Positions 43,424 to 52,175 of a stretch of 64,000 bases of DNA are shown here, one piece after another. The DNA comes from Glaciihabitans tibetensis (lineage in GTDB: Bacteria > Actinomycetota > Actinomycetes > Actinomycetales > Microbacteriaceae). Made by a program: the position numbers and the translations under genes. The notes under the pieces are model-generated. The model saw nothing but the letters and a program-made list of their open reading frames with translations, had not been told where the DNA came from and made no database searches. Every line of letters starts with the position of its first letter. The stretch's first letter is position 1. Location of the stretch: NCBI RefSeq assembly GCF_003003265.1, contig NZ_PVTL01000003.1:248001-312000 (forward strand). The letters run 5' to 3'.

Positions 43424-44335
43424 CTATGCCAGGCCCGCGGCGCTGCGCCAGGCCTCGGGAGCAAGTGGCACGTCGTCACGGAGGATCGTCGCCTGGATGA
43501 GGCCGTAGGGGCGGTCGGCGGCGAAAAATACTTCACCTGGGTTGTCCATGCCGAAGGGTTCGAGGTCGACCATGAAGTGGTGCTTGTTCGGCGCGGACAG
43601 CCGGATCTCGGCGATGAACGGGTAGGCCTCGAGCACGGCTTTGCCCATGTGCCAGAGGGTCTGTTGCAACGCCAGCGACTGCAGTGTCGCGAACTGCTTC
43701 ACCATGATGGCCTTGACGCCCGCGTAGATCTCGTCCCACGGGACATCCGCCGCTGACGCCTCTGAAACGGCGCCGAAACGCCATTTGGCATTCAGCGACG
43801 TCGCCATGACGCGGTCGTGGGTCTCCTGGAGCGTCGTGAAGTCGTCTTCGAGGAAGCCGGCAAACTCGGACCCCGTGGACTTCAGGAGCACCAGATCTTT
43901 GAGGCCGCCGATGACGTGCTCGCCCGAGGAATCCACCGTCACTGCAGCAGTTCGCACCTCCGCGCCGGTGCGCGTCCAGGTGTGGTCGTGTTCCTGCCCG
44001 TCGACGAGGGCGCGGGTCCAGGCGTATTCCTCCACCTCGACCCGGGCGCCCTCCACCGGCTCGATGGCGCCGACGAAGTGCCGCGCCAGGGCGAGACCGA
44101 ATTGCTCGATCGACTCGATGCCGTGCGACTTCGCAAAAGCGTAGGCGGTGTTTTTCTGGGTGTCGGTCGGGAGCACGTTGCTCTGGTCGCCCTCGAGGTG
44201 CGCCGGGGCGAACGGGCCGCGCAGGGCCGTGCTGACGTTGATGTCGCGAATCTCGTGGCGGGACCCATCGCGGTAGATGCGCACGACCCGCGACTCTGCT
44301 TTTCCGTACTGGTTGTCCCCGAGGATTATTGCCAT
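43424..44335 (-). CDS. pucL: Urate oxidase (uricase)
   Basis: A 303-residue cofactor-free uricase that oxidises urate to 5-hydroxyisourate. Two T-fold repeats are visible: DNQYGKAESRVVRIYR...LPTDTQKNTAYAFAKSHGI with the catalytic Lys/Thr, and the second half with NKHHFMVDLEPFGMDNPGEVF containing the catalytic His. It is complete. It lies 73 nt after allB and about 80 nt before the deaminase on the minus strand, forming an allB-uricase-deaminase series. Confidence 0.95.
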   Translation of the reverse strand: MAIILGDNQYGKAESRVVRIYRDGSRHEIRDINVSTALRGPFAPAHLEGDQSNVLPTDTQKNTAYAFAKSHGIESIEQFGLALARHFVGAIEPVEGARVEVEEYAWTRALVDGQEHDHTWTRTGAEVRTAAVTVDSSGEHVIGGLKDLVLLKSTGSEFAGFLEDDFTTLQETHDRVMATSLNAKWRFGAVSEASAADVPWDEIYAGVKAIMVKQFATLQSLALQQTLWHMGKAVLEAYPFIAEIRLSAPNKHHFMVDLEPFGMDNPGEVFFAADRPYGLIQATILRDDVPLAPEAWRSAAGLA

Positions 44336-44408
44336 GGCGTCATTGTCTCAGCGACGTGTGACGAGAGTGTTTCGGCTCGCGGGCTCGCGTGCGCGTCGCA
44401 GGCTCGCT

Positions 44409-45773
44409 CTAGTCGAGGTCGGCGTCGAGACCGAGCCCCAGGTAGCGCAGCAGGTGTCCGGTCGGTTCGGCATCGGCCGCGGTATCCACCGCAACCCCGC
44501 GCAGCCAGGTGGAGCGCACGACACCAGCCAGCTCGCGCCCGTCGTACGCGCTCACCGGGTTCTTGTGCAGCAGGTCTTCGACCCGCACCGTGAAGACTTC
44601 GGCCGGGGCGAAAGCGACCAGGTCGGCGTCGGCGCCGACGGCGATGCGGCCCTTCTGGGGGAGTCCGACGAAATGAGCCGGCCCCGCAGACATCCAGCCA
44701 AGAACGCGGGACAGCGGGATGTCTCGGCGCATAGCCTCGGTCCAGATAGCAGACAGCCCCAACTGCAGCCCCGCGATGCCACCCCAGGCGAGGGCGAAGT
44801 CGCCGCCGTGGGAGAACTTGAGTTCCGCCGTGCTGGGGGAGTGGTCGGTGACGATGAAGTCGATATCACCGTCGAGCAGCGCCTGCCAGAGCGCCTCGCG
44901 GTTGGCTTCGTCGCGGATGGGCGGGCAGCACTTGAACTGCGTTGCTCCGTCGGGGATGTCCTCCGCGGCGAGGGTGAGGTAGTGCGGGCAGGTCTCCACC
45001 GTGATGGCGAGTCCTTCGGCGCGGGCGGCGCGCAGGGCGGGCAGGGCCGCGGCCGAAGACAGGTGCAGGATGTGGGCACGGGCTCCGCTGCTGCGCACCC
45101 CGGCGATGACCCTGTCGATGGCGGTGGTTTCGGCCTCGTCCGGGCGCGATTCGACGAACCGCGGGTAGTTGACGCCACCCTCGTTCTGGTGGGCGCCGAG
45201 CACTCCGGGGTCCTCGGCGTGCACGATCAGCAGGCCGTCGAAGTCCGCGACCTCTTCGAGCGCTGACTCCAGCTGCGCGGCGTCGAGGTGACCGAACTCC
45301 TCCACCCCGGACGGCGCCAGAAACGCCTTGAACCCAAAGACGCCGGCGTCGTGCATCGATCGGAGGGTGCCGAGGTTCTCGGGCACAGCGCCACCCCAGA
45401 ACCCGACATCCACCATCGCCTTCTCGGCCGCCACGGCACGCTTGAACTCGAGGGCGTCCACCGTCGTGGTCGCCGGCACGCTGTTCAACGGCATGTCGAT
45501 GACGGTGGTGACCCCTCCGGCGGCGGCGGCGCGAGTGGCGCTGGAGAAGCCCTCCCACTCGGTGCGTCCGGGCTCGTTGATATGCACGTGGGTGTCGACG
45601 AGTCCGGGGATGAGTACCTCGTCGTCCGCGAGCTCCACCACGGTGTCGCCGTGGAGGTGGTCGTTGCTGATCGCCGCGATCGTGCCGTCGATGACCCCGA
45701 TGTCGACGCTGCGGATCTCGCCGTCGATGAGAGCGGATGCCGCGCGGATCACCAGATTGAAGGGAGCAGACAT
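44409..45773 (-). CDS. allB: Allantoinase
   Basis: A 454-residue amidohydrolase-superfamily allantoinase. Metal ligands are visible in DTHVHINEPGRTEWEG, the carbamylated lysine in FGFKAFLAPSGV, and His/Asp in LLIVHAEDPG, HILHLSSAAAL and FIVTDHSPSTAELK. It opens allantoin to allantoate for AllC. The ATG at 45773 has AAGGACCCCCA upstream; the longer frame into the divergent promoter region is rejected. Together with uricase, UraH and OHCU decarboxylase it completes urate to allantoate. Confidence 0.93.
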   Translation of the reverse strand: MSAPFNLVIRAASALIDGEIRSVDIGVIDGTIAAISNDHLHGDTVVELADDEVLIPGLVDTHVHINEPGRTEWEGFSSATRAAAAGGVTTVIDMPLNSVPATTTVDALEFKRAVAAEKAMVDVGFWGGAVPENLGTLRSMHDAGVFGFKAFLAPSGVEEFGHLDAAQLESALEEVADFDGLLIVHAEDPGVLGAHQNEGGVNYPRFVESRPDEAETTAIDRVIAGVRSSGARAHILHLSSAAALPALRAARAEGLAITVETCPHYLTLAAEDIPDGATQFKCCPPIRDEANREALWQALLDGDIDFIVTDHSPSTAELKFSHGGDFALAWGGIAGLQLGLSAIWTEAMRRDIPLSRVLGWMSAGPAHFVGLPQKGRIAVGADADLVAFAPAEVFTVRVEDLLHKNPVSAYDGRELAGVVRSTWLRGVAVDTAADAEPTGHLLRYLGLGLDADLD

Positions 45774-45910
45774 TGGGGGTCCTTCCGGAAAAAGCGCGGC
45801 GCGAGGTGCGACACGGGGTGCGGCGCTAGGAATCGCGCGTGGGTTTAAGGGGAAAGCTGTGTGGTTGGAAAGCCTAAGGGGCACGACGCGCTCGCGCGTG
45901 TTTACGGTGC

Positions 45911-45940
45911 GTGTGCGGGCGTGTGATCCGCCCGACACAC
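45911..45940. promoter_or_regulatory. Inverted repeat upstream of the deaminase-like gene
   Basis: GTGTGCGGGCG (45911-45921) pairs with CGCCCG (45929-45934) and CACAC (45936-45940), with a single bulged A and a 7-nt loop. It ends 20 nt before the ATG of the 8-oxoguanine-deaminase-like gene. It may be an operator or an mRNA hairpin. Confidence 0.5.
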
Positions 45941-45960
45941 GAAGGTGCTAGAAAATCACA

Positions 45961-47298
45961 ATGCTCACCATCACGGACGCCAGCCGCATCGTCATCGACC
46001 AATCCACCGAACGCGCCGGTGACATTGCGATGGCCGACGGCCGGGTGGTCGCTAAGGGTGCCGCGTTGGGCGCAGATGCCGCGACCGCTGCGGGTGGGCC
46101 GACGACCGCGCCGCTACGCGAAGTGCTCGACGCCTCCGGCTGCGTGGTGACGCCCGGCCTCGTGAACGCGCATCACCACCTGATGCAGACCGCATTCCGC
46201 ACGCTGCCCGGTACCCGCGGTGTGCCGATGGCGCGATGGCTTCCCACCATGGCAGCCGCCTACGCCGAGTCCGGGTTCGACGGCGAGCTTGCCTCTCTCG
46301 CGGCGTCCGCCGCCGTCGCGGAAGGCCTGCTCAGCGGTGTGACGACCGTCGCCGATCACCACCTCGCCTGGCCAGCCGGATCGGACGGCGTAGCCATCGC
46401 GCGGGCCACGGCGGAGGCCGCGCGTGCGCTCGGCGGGCGACTCGCGTTTGTGCGGGGTGCCGCCCGTGACGACCCGCAAGAGGCGGCCGCGTCTGCCGAG
46501 GCGATCGTGCAGGCCCTGTTGCCCGGCATCCACGGCGGGATCAGCGACGACGGCATGCTGCAGCTGGCGGTGGGCCCGGCCGGGGTGCACAGCGACCCCC
46601 GCGAAACCTTCGAGCTGCTCGCCGAGGTGGCCGCGCTCCATGGCTTGCGTCGCCGTACCCAGGCGAACGAACAGGTCGACGTGGTGATCGCCCTGGAAAA
46701 GTACGGTCGCCGCCCGATTGAGCTGTTGGAGGAGTGGGGCTGGCTTGCCTCCGACGTCACCCTTGCCCACCTCTGTGACGTCAGTCCCGCCGAAGTAGCG
46801 CGACTCGCCGCCGCCGGGGTGAGCGCAACTCACGCGCCCGGGTGCGACCTGCCGATGGGGTGGGGCATCGCTCCGGTGGTGGCGCTGCGCGCTGCGGGCA
46901 TCGCGGTGGGCCTCGGAACCAGTGGCGGTGGAAGCAACGACGCCGGACACCTTCTCGCCGACGCTCGACTGGCGATGCAGGTGGCACCGCTGGTCGGAGC
47001 CCCGCTCAGCGCCCGCCAGGCGATCGCGATGGCAACCGCGGGTTCGGCGGAGGGACTGGGTCGAGCCGAACTGGGGCACCTGCGGGTGGGCGCTGCGGCG
47101 GATGCCTGTGTGTGGGATGTCTCGGGGGTAGCCGACGCGGGCGTCGCAGATCCGGTCGCGGGGTTGCTCTGGGCCTCACCCGGCCGGCGCCCGAAGCACG
47201 TCATCGTGGCTGGCCGAGTGGTAGTGCGCGACTACCGCCTGGTCAGCGGCGACGAAAAGCAGATCACGGCCGATCTGCGCTCCCGCGTCGGCCGCTGA
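45961..47298 (+). CDS. 8-oxoguanine deaminase/AtzB-like amidohydrolase with altered metal site
   Basis: A 445-residue amidohydrolase that aligns well with 8-oxoguanine deaminases and TrzN/AtzB relatives: NAHHHLMQTAFRTLPGT, YGRRPIELLEEWGWLASDVTLAHLCD, THAPGCDLPMGWGIAPV, and GLGTSGGGSNDAGHL. The first HxH is kept (HHH). The HxH before the LAE-type Glu is RTQ, the second His of AHGIH is Asp, and the Asp of GVDGSASND is Ser. The usual catalytic metal site is therefore incomplete, so it may be a divergent enzyme or have lost activity. It is divergent from allB. Confidence 0.8.
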   Translation: MLTITDASRIVIDQSTERAGDIAMADGRVVAKGAALGADAATAAGGPTTAPLREVLDASGCVVTPGLVNAHHHLMQTAFRTLPGTRGVPMARWLPTMAAAYAESGFDGELASLAASAAVAEGLLSGVTTVADHHLAWPAGSDGVAIARATAEAARALGGRLAFVRGAARDDPQEAAASAEAIVQALLPGIHGGISDDGMLQLAVGPAGVHSDPRETFELLAEVAALHGLRRRTQANEQVDVVIALEKYGRRPIELLEEWGWLASDVTLAHLCDVSPAEVARLAAAGVSATHAPGCDLPMGWGIAPVVALRAAGIAVGLGTSGGGSNDAGHLLADARLAMQVAPLVGAPLSARQAIAMATAGSAEGLGRAELGHLRVGAAADACVWDVSGVADAGVADPVAGLLWASPGRRPKHVIVAGRVVVRDYRLVSGDEKQITADLRSRVGR

Positions 47299-47304
47299 GC
47301 CCGC

Positions 47305-48282
47305 TCAGAGGTCGAGCACGAGGCGCGGACAAGCGGCGCGCGACACGCAAATCATCATCGTGTCGCCGTGCTCTTGCTCACCCGGGGTGAGCACGGAGTC
47401 CCGGTGCTCGATCTCGCCCTCGAGCACGGGCGTCTGGCAGGTGCCGCAGGTTCCCGTGCGGCACGACGACACCACCAGTACACCGTTCTCCTCGACCATA
47501 TCCAGGATCGACCGGCCGAGCGGAACCTCAACCGTGACGCCGGTCATCGCCAGCTCCACCTCGAAACTGTCCTGCCAGACCGGCTCGCCGAACTCGCGTG
47601 CCTCAAACCGTTCCACGTGCAATTGCTCCACCGGGCGTCCGGTCCACGCGTCATCGAGAGCGTCGAGGAGCCCGGTCGGCCCGCACGAGTACACGCGCGT
47701 GGCCGGCGGGAGCTCCGCGACGATGGCTGAAAGATCGGCTCGGTCGCCCTCGTCGCGGGCGTAGACCCGCAGCCGGGGCCCGTGCTCCTCGTGCAGCTCG
47801 GGCAGGAACGCCATGGTGGAGCGGGAGCGCCCGAGGTAGACAATCGCGTAGTCAACGCCCGCGGCTGCGGCCTCCCGGCTCATCGTGAGGAGCGGAGTGA
47901 TGCCGATTCCGCCGGCGATAAACAAGACAGGGGAGCCCGGGCGCGCGTCAAAACCGAAATGGTTGCGCGGCCCGCGGATGCGCAGGGTCGCGCCTTCGAT
48001 CAGGTTCTGATGGATGGCGGCGGACCCGCCGCGACCCGAGTCCTCCCGGAGCACCGCGACCTGGTAGCGCGTGCGGTCGTTGGGATCGCCACAGAGCGAA
48101 TACTGCCGCTCGAGCGGTGCGCCGTCGAGGCCGGTGAGGATGAGGTCGATGTGCGACCCGGGAGTCCACGGCGGCAGCTCTCGCCCGTTGACGGACGTGA
48201 GAGTGACCAAAACTACGCCCGACGCGACATCCCGCCGACTTTCCACAACACAGCCGCGTTCCACATCACTGAAAAAGCTCAC
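47305..48282 (-). CDS. PDR/VanB-type oxidoreductase (FMN/NAD reductase with 2Fe-2S domain)
   Basis: A 325-residue phthalate-dioxygenase-reductase-like protein. The flavin motif is LERQYSLCGDP, the NAD motif is IAGGIGITPLLTMSREA and YSCGPTGLLDAL, and the C-terminal plant-type ferredoxin motif is CRTGTCGTCQ...C. It passes electrons from NADH to an oxygenase; no Rieske oxygenase gene is in the window, so the partner is missing or encoded elsewhere. GTG 48282 overlaps the regulator gene (GTGA). Convergent with the amidohydrolase gene. Confidence 0.9.
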   Translation of the reverse strand: MSFFSDVERGCVVESRRDVASGVVLVTLTSVNGRELPPWTPGSHIDLILTGLDGAPLERQYSLCGDPNDRTRYQVAVLREDSGRGGSAAIHQNLIEGATLRIRGPRNHFGFDARPGSPVLFIAGGIGITPLLTMSREAAAAGVDYAIVYLGRSRSTMAFLPELHEEHGPRLRVYARDEGDRADLSAIVAELPPATRVYSCGPTGLLDALDDAWTGRPVEQLHVERFEAREFGEPVWQDSFEVELAMTGVTVEVPLGRSILDMVEENGVLVVSSCRTGTCGTCQTPVLEGEIEHRDSVLTPGEQEHGDTMMICVSRAACPRLVLDL

Positions 48283-48914
48283 AGAAGTTCCGTCATTTCG
48301 TTCTCATTCTGGCCGTCGAGCATGCCGTCGAGGCTGCGCACCGACGCGTGCTGCTTCACGATGAACAGCCGGAACGCTGCGTCCGAGGCGCTCGACCAGC
48401 GGTGCGGGGTGCCTCCGACGTAGTAGAGCGAGTCCCCGGTCTGCAACACGAACAGGCCCTGCTCGCCGAGGTCGACCTCACACGTTCCCTCGAGAACGTG
48501 AACGAACTCGTCTTCGACGTGGCTGTGAAAGCTGCCGGGATCGGTGTTGCTGCTTTCGAACAGCATCGGGTGGAATCGACGGTCGCCCTGCACGAGCAGG
48601 CGTGCCTGCCCCGAACCGTACGGGCCGATGTCGCCTTCATTGGCACGCACCAGCGTGGGAGTTGACTCAATGAGGTCGCGGTCGCGGTCTGCAGCGCCCG
48701 AGATCAGCTCAAGTTGGCTGCTTCCCAGAGACTGGGCGATTGCCCCGAGCGAGGTCATACTCGGCCGGGCGAGGCCCCGCTCAAGCTGCGAGAGAAACGA
48801 ATGGGACAGGCCCGCCAGCGCCGCGAGCTGCACCAGGGTGAGTCCGCGCGCTCGCCGCAACCCACGGATTTGCTGGCCCAAACGCTCGGCCTCGGTGGTG
48901 TGCTCGGTCTTCAT
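48279..48914 (-). CDS. XRE-cupin transcriptional regulator
   Basis: A 211-residue regulator with an N-terminal XRE helix-turn-helix (LGQQIRGLRRARGLTLVQLAALAGLSHSFLSQLERGLARPS) and a C-terminal cupin (GSFHSHVEDEFVHVLEGTCEVDLGEQGLFVLQTGDSLYYVGGTPHRW) that can bind a small ligand. Its stop overlaps the PDR reductase start, so the two share a transcript. It is divergent from the amidohydrolase-ABC operon and is the obvious candidate for control of the 49058 palindrome region. Confidence 0.9.
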   Translation of the reverse strand: MKTEHTTEAERLGQQIRGLRRARGLTLVQLAALAGLSHSFLSQLERGLARPSMTSLGAIAQSLGSSQLELISGAADRDRDLIESTPTLVRANEGDIGPYGSGQARLLVQGDRRFHPMLFESSNTDPGSFHSHVEDEFVHVLEGTCEVDLGEQGLFVLQTGDSLYYVGGTPHRWSSASDAAFRLFIVKQHASVRSLDGMLDGQNENEMTELL

Positions 48915-49057
48915 GATTCCTGACTATAGGGGCTGATTCGGCGGCTTTATCACGGCCGGAGGAGCGGCACGAGAGTCCAACGGCGGCAGATTGCGGCAAT
49001 TTACGCGACCGGAACGCTTGCGACACATGTCGGAAACGAACCCTGCCTAGATTTCAT

Positions 49058-49078
49058 AATGTTGATTACATCAACATT
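49058..49078. promoter_or_regulatory. 21-bp perfect palindrome in the divergent promoter region
   Basis: AATGTTGAT and ATCAACATT form perfect 9-bp arms around TAC. The site lies 144 nt before the XRE-cupin start and about 33 nt before the GTG of the amidohydrolase. The form TTGATNNNATCAA is like GntR-family operators, although no GntR gene is in the window. Confidence 0.75.
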
Positions 49079-49110
49079 TTGTCCGTGTGCGCTACCTCTC
49101 GAGGAGATCC

Positions 49111-50445
49111 GTGAACCTGCCCCGCCCGATCTCGCTGCTGCGAAATGCCACGCTGCCCGACGGGCGCGAGGTCGATGTGGCGATCCACGGGGGAGTGGTC
49201 ACGGAGGTGAGCCCCGCCGGTTCGGCGCCGTCGCCCGTCTTCGCCGGGTCGAGCGCAGCCGGCTCGAGTGCCGACGGGGAGCTCGACCTCGAGGGGTACC
49301 TGCTGCTGCCGGCCACCGCCGACCCGCACGCGCATCTCGACAAGGCTCGCTCCTGGGACGCGATTCGTCCGCCGCTCGGCGACCTGATGTCAGCCATCTT
49401 CTCCTGGCGCGAATACACCGCAACGATGAGCGAGGCGGATGTCGCGGACCGGGCTCGCACGCAGGCACTCAGCATGCTCCGCCAGGGAACAACCGCTATC
49501 CGTTCCCACGTGGACATCCTCCGCGGCGACGACCCGCTGCTGGCCAGCCGGGCGCTGCTGCGGGTGCGCGACGAACTGTCCGGGCTGATGGACATCGAAC
49601 TCGTAGTTCTCGCCGGGCCCGACGTCCCCGACGCGCAGGTGGAGGCGGCACTTGACCTCGGCATCGACCTCGTTGGGGGAGCGCCCCACCTTGCGGCCGA
49701 TCCGCTGCTGGACCTGCGACGCCTGCTGGCCATCGCCGAACGACGTGGGGCGGGCGTCGACCTGCACACCGACGAATCTCTCGCCGGACCGGTCACACTG
49801 GAAGCCCTCGCGCTGGCCGTGCGGGGCTGGAACCAGAACGTTTCTGCCGGTCACTGCGTGCGCCTCGGCACCATGGACACGGAGGACCGCACCCGTGTCA
49901 TCGCCGAAGTCGTTGCCAGCAAGGTCGGCATCATCGCCAACCCCATCACCAACCTCTACCTGCAGGGCTGGGATAACCCCACCGCAACGCCGCGCGGGCT
50001 GACTGCAGCGCGCGAGCTCATCGACGCCGGTGCACGTTTCGCCGCGGGCGCCGACAACGTGCGCGACCCGTTCAACCCACTCGGCAGCGGAGACGCGCTC
50101 GAAACCACGATGCTCCTGGTGGTCGCCGGACACCTCACGATCGATGAGGCCTACACAGCCGTCAGCTCCGGCGCCCGAGAGGTCATGGCGCTGCCCGCGG
50201 CCGGCGTTTTCGTGGGAGGCCGCGCCGACCTGCTCGCCATCGCAGGCTCCAGCCTGATCGAGGTTGTCGCAGACGCGCCCGCCGCCCGGATGGTTTTCCA
50301 CAACGGTCTCCTCGTCGCCGTCACGTCCGTGGAGTCGGCCGTCGCGTCGCCCACCGCGGCATCCCCCGACACAGAACCGTCCCACATCGAGTCGCCCGCC
50401 ACAGCGTCGCCCACCACCCCGCCCGCAGTACCGATAGCCCTGTAG
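49111..50445 (+). CDS. Cytosine-deaminase-like amidohydrolase
   Basis: A 444-residue amidohydrolase of the CodA-like branch: DPHAHLDKARSWD (metal HxH), GTTAIRSHVDI, GVDLHTDESLAGP (His, Glu), VSAGHCVRLG (His) and AAGADNVRDPFNPLGSGDALET (Asp). Relatives deaminate or hydrolyse cytosine, isoguanine, creatinine or isopropylammelide. The C-terminal 40 residues are a Ser/Pro/Ala-rich tail. GTG 49111 after CGAGGAGATCC is preferred to GTG 49087. It heads an operon with an ABC importer, so the imported compound is its likely substrate. Confidence 0.85.
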   Translation: MNLPRPISLLRNATLPDGREVDVAIHGGVVTEVSPAGSAPSPVFAGSSAAGSSADGELDLEGYLLLPATADPHAHLDKARSWDAIRPPLGDLMSAIFSWREYTATMSEADVADRARTQALSMLRQGTTAIRSHVDILRGDDPLLASRALLRVRDELSGLMDIELVVLAGPDVPDAQVEAALDLGIDLVGGAPHLAADPLLDLRRLLAIAERRGAGVDLHTDESLAGPVTLEALALAVRGWNQNVSAGHCVRLGTMDTEDRTRVIAEVVASKVGIIANPITNLYLQGWDNPTATPRGLTAARELIDAGARFAAGADNVRDPFNPLGSGDALETTMLLVVAGHLTIDEAYTAVSSGAREVMALPAAGVFVGGRADLLAIAGSSLIEVVADAPAARMVFHNGLLVAVTSVESAVASPTAASPDTEPSHIESPATASPTTPPAVPIAL

Positions 50446-50447
50446 AG

Positions 50448-51230
50448 ATGAGTACCTTGACCCTCACCCCCACCGCCGTGAGTACGGATGTCGCCAGCGA
50501 TCCACTCCTGGATTTCCGCAACGTCGCCATGCAGTTTCCGAACGGGACGGTGGCGCTGTCCGGTGTTGACCTGACCGTGAAGCGCGGCGAGTTCGTCACA
50601 GTCGTCGGCCCGAGCGGCTGCGGCAAGTCGACGCTGCTGCGTATTGCCTCCGGCCTGGAGAACGCCAGCGAAGGCACGGCAACGCTCGCCACCAAGCGCA
50701 TCGGGTACGTGTTCCAGGACGCGACCCTTCTGCCCTGGCGAACCGTGCAGTCCAACGTGGAGTTGCTCGCCGAACTCAACGGTCAGCCGAAAAAGGCACG
50801 CGCGGCGAAAGCGCGTGCGGCGATTGACCTGGTGGGTTTGTCCGGTTTCGAACAGAACCTCCCCAAGGAACTGTCCGGCGGCATGAAGATGCGCACGTCG
50901 CTCGCGCGGTCGTTCACGCTCGATCCCGAGCTGTTCCTCTTCGATGAGCCGTTCGGCGCCCTGGACGAGATCACGCGCGAACGCCTCGGAGACGAGTTGC
51001 TGCGCATCTTCGTGGAGCAGCAATTCGCGGCCCTGTTCATCACCCACTCCGTCGCGGAAGCCGTCTACCTGTCGACCCGGGTCGTGGTCATGAGCGGTCG
51101 CCCCGGCCGCATCGTCGACACGTTTGAGGTTCCCTTCGAACACCCCCGCGATCCCGATCTGCGGTTCACACCTGAGTTCGCGAAGCTCTGCGGCCAGGTA
51201 TCGCACGCTCTAAGAGAAGGCCACTCATGA
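50448..51230 (+). CDS. ABC transporter ATP-binding protein (NitT/TauT family)
   Basis: A 260-residue ATPase: Walker A GPSGCGKSTLLRIASGLE, Q-loop FQDATLLPW, signature LSGGMKMRTSLARSF, Walker B LFLFDEPFGALD and the H-loop His in ITHSVAEAVYLS. It belongs to the SsuB/TauB/ThiZ-like group. The start lies 2 nt after the amidohydrolase stop, and the stop overlaps the permease gene (ATGA). It energises import of the substrate bound by the lipoprotein encoded at 52176. Confidence 0.95.
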   Translation: MSTLTLTPTAVSTDVASDPLLDFRNVAMQFPNGTVALSGVDLTVKRGEFVTVVGPSGCGKSTLLRIASGLENASEGTATLATKRIGYVFQDATLLPWRTVQSNVELLAELNGQPKKARAAKARAAIDLVGLSGFEQNLPKELSGGMKMRTSLARSFTLDPELFLFDEPFGALDEITRERLGDELLRIFVEQQFAALFITHSVAEAVYLSTRVVVMSGRPGRIVDTFEVPFEHPRDPDLRFTPEFAKLCGQVSHALREGHS

Positions 51231-52087
51231 CCCGCACGCTTGAGGCCACCACGCCGAAGACCGTCAATCCGTCTCGTACGGTGGCGACATCCACCAGCGC
51301 CCGACTGCGCAATTGGGGACCGCCACTCGTCGTATTCGCGGCCATCATCGTGGTCTGGTACGCCGCCGCGCTGTACCTGGAGAGCCTCGGACGCACCACC
51401 GTGCTGCCCACCCCTCACCGCATCGTGATCGACTCATTCCTGCCGACCGACGGCGGGCGCCCGATCACCACCGACCTGCTGCGCGCGCTGTGGCTGTCGA
51501 CGGAGGTCGCGCTGATCGGGCTCGCCATCTCCATCGTCATCGGCATCGGCTGGGCCGTTCTGATGTCGCAGGCCCGCTGGATCGAGCGGTCGCTCTTTCC
51601 CTACGCGGTCTTCCTGCAGTGTGTGCCGATCCTCGCCCTCGTACCCCTGATCGGAACCACGCTCGGCTACAGCTTCGAATCGCGCATTCTCGTCTGTGTT
51701 CTCATCTCGCTCTTCCCCATGGTCTCGAACACCCTGTTCGGCCTACAGGCGGTGGAACGCAGCCAGCGCGAGCTGTTCAAGCTGCAGGGCGCCAGCCGAT
51801 TCACCGTGCTCACCAAGCTGCAATTTCCGAACGCCATGCCCGCCATCTTCGCGGGCATGCGCATCTCCGCGGGACTCGCGGTCGTCGGTGCAATCGTCGG
51901 TGACTTCTTCTTCCGCCGCGGCCAGCCTGGCCTCGGCATCCTCATCAACAACTACGCCTCCCGCGTGCAGACTCCCGAGTTGTTCGCCGCAATCATCACC
52001 GCGGCCATCCTCGGGGTCGCGATCTTCCTGATCTTCGGACTGATCGGCCGCCTCGCCGTCGGGCGCTGGTACGAGCCCGCCTCCTGA
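51227..52087 (+). CDS. ABC transporter permease (NitT/TauT family)
   Basis: A 286-residue permease with six helices and the binding-protein-dependent transport signature KLQGASRFTVLTKLQFPNAMPAIFAGMRISAGLAVVGAIVGDF, which contacts the ATPase. A single permease gene is present, as is normal for this family (homodimer). It overlaps the ATPase gene by 4 nt. Confidence 0.93.
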   Translation: MTRTLEATTPKTVNPSRTVATSTSARLRNWGPPLVVFAAIIVVWYAAALYLESLGRTTVLPTPHRIVIDSFLPTDGGRPITTDLLRALWLSTEVALIGLAISIVIGIGWAVLMSQARWIERSLFPYAVFLQCVPILALVPLIGTTLGYSFESRILVCVLISLFPMVSNTLFGLQAVERSQRELFKLQGASRFTVLTKLQFPNAMPAIFAGMRISAGLAVVGAIVGDFFFRRGQPGLGILINNYASRVQTPELFAAIITAAILGVAIFLIFGLIGRLAVGRWYEPAS

Positions 52088-52175
52088 GCGAACCCCCAGA
52101 ACTGAACCACCGCACCACCGCACCATCACACCGCACCTCGCTTCGCGCACATTCCCTTCACACCCAAGGAGAACC

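Noticed and set aside
48915..49110. TPP riboswitch, because the ABC importer resembles thiamine-precursor transporters
   Set aside because: No CTGAGA or other TPP core is visible; the region holds only the palindrome.
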